Positions 39,650 through 39,762 of a stretch of 39,762 bases of DNA are shown here, one piece after another; within the stretch, counting starts at the first letter, position 1, and the number at the start of each line of letters is the position of its first letter. The notes below the pieces were generated by a model. It made no database searches. It saw nothing but the letters and a program-made list of their open reading frames with translations, and was not told the origin of the DNA. The translations under genes and the position numbers were made by a program. Source of the stretch: JAADHG01 sp964418645. Lineage in GTDB: Bacteria > Bacteroidota > Bacteroidia > Flavobacteriales > Flavobacteriaceae. Location of the stretch: contig CAYQME010000019.1 of NCBI GenBank assembly GCA_964418645.1, positions 1-39,762 on the forward strand, written 5' to 3'.

Positions 39650-39762
39650 TTAAGAATTAACTTTCCACTGATGAGAAGCGTCTTCAAAAATTTCTTTTCC
39701 ATAAACAGGAACATTTGCTTTAATCTCCTCAACTATATATTCTAAAGCTTTAAATACCTCAC
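39650..39762 (-). CDS. moaE: Molybdopterin synthase catalytic subunit, C-terminal fragment
   Basis: Only the last 36 codons are in the window; the gene enters from the right edge. The reverse strand reads EVFKALEYIVEEIKANVPVY, then GKEIFEDASHQWKVNS and TAA (39650-39652). This matches the C-terminus of MoaE: a helix of the FxALxYIxxEIK kind followed by VPxxGKE with the conserved Lys. MoaE with MoaD converts cyclic pyranopterin to molybdopterin. Its position just upstream of moaCB and moaA on the same strand fits a single moa operon. The bulk of the gene, including the active-site Lys and MoaD-binding parts, is outside. Confidence 0.82.
   Translation of the reverse strand, partial: EVFKALEYIVEEIKANVPVYGKEIFEDASHQWKVNS

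Noticed and set aside
1..39762. CRISPR arrays, phage genes, insertion sequences
   Set aside because: No regularly spaced repeats, integrases, capsid or transposase genes were seen; the dispersed repeats lack coding capacity.

Overview
The window comes from a low-GC member of the Bacteroidota, most likely a marine Flavobacteriaceae. This rests on several things: AT-rich DNA, promoters of the TAnnTTTG (-7) type, translation starts without strong Shine-Dalgarno sequences, a HemC-HemD fusion, a DUF6090-type gene, a DUF3089 lipoprotein, a BNR-repeat giant secreted protein, and degenerate intergenic repeats of the GTCATTGCGA / GTCATTCCTGCGAAGGC kind. No phage, insertion sequence or CRISPR array was seen.

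Region 1 (1-10 kb) is a heme biosynthesis district. On the minus strand hemA, hemCD, hemE and the start of hemF run in pathway order (C5 route from glutamyl-tRNA to coproporphyrinogen). Divergently, an AraC-type regulator is followed at once by hemH (ferrochelatase). Slightly further on, a large secreted Asp-box/BNR protein is translationally coupled to hemJ (protoporphyrinogen oxidase). Region 2 (10-16.9 kb) is mixed housekeeping: an NtrY-like sensor kinase, an enoyl-CoA hydratase, a PA0069-type radical SAM protein, a minus-strand plsC / HD hydrolase / GNAT operon, a bacilliredoxin and a TerB-DnaJ protein.

Region 3 (16.9-24.2 kb) is the most interesting part. A plus-strand operon encodes a DtxR/MntR-like repressor, a membrane-anchored DtxR-like protein fused to FeoA, a FeoB split into a separate G-domain protein and a separate membrane protein, and an outer-membrane barrel. 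A near-perfect 22-bp palindrome lies at its promoter. Tail to tail with it, on the minus strand, is an ordinary feoA-feoB set with a tiny Cys-rich FeoB-associated membrane protein (45 aa). Two different Feo-type metal importers therefore sit side by side. I infer that the split one handles a different metal (manganese is the first candidate) or is regulated differently. The whole five-gene set could form an import route across both membranes.

Region 4 (24.2-33 kb) holds a SCO copper chaperone, the RseP site-2 protease, tRNA-Asn(GTT), a doubly frameshifted DUF6090 pseudogene, a YceI-TPR fusion, a DUF3089 lipoprotein, tRNA-Arg(CCT), a class C beta-lactamase-like serine hydrolase and a GH109-like Gfo/Idh/MocA oxidoreductase with a Tat signal. 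Region 5 (33-39.8 kb) is a molybdenum hydroxylase district. On the plus strand are an IorA/IorB-type two-subunit enzyme, its XdhC-type maturation factor and a MocA-type nucleotidyltransferase. Converging on them from the minus strand are moaE (partial), a moaC-moaB fusion and moaA, which make the molybdopterin that the enzyme needs.
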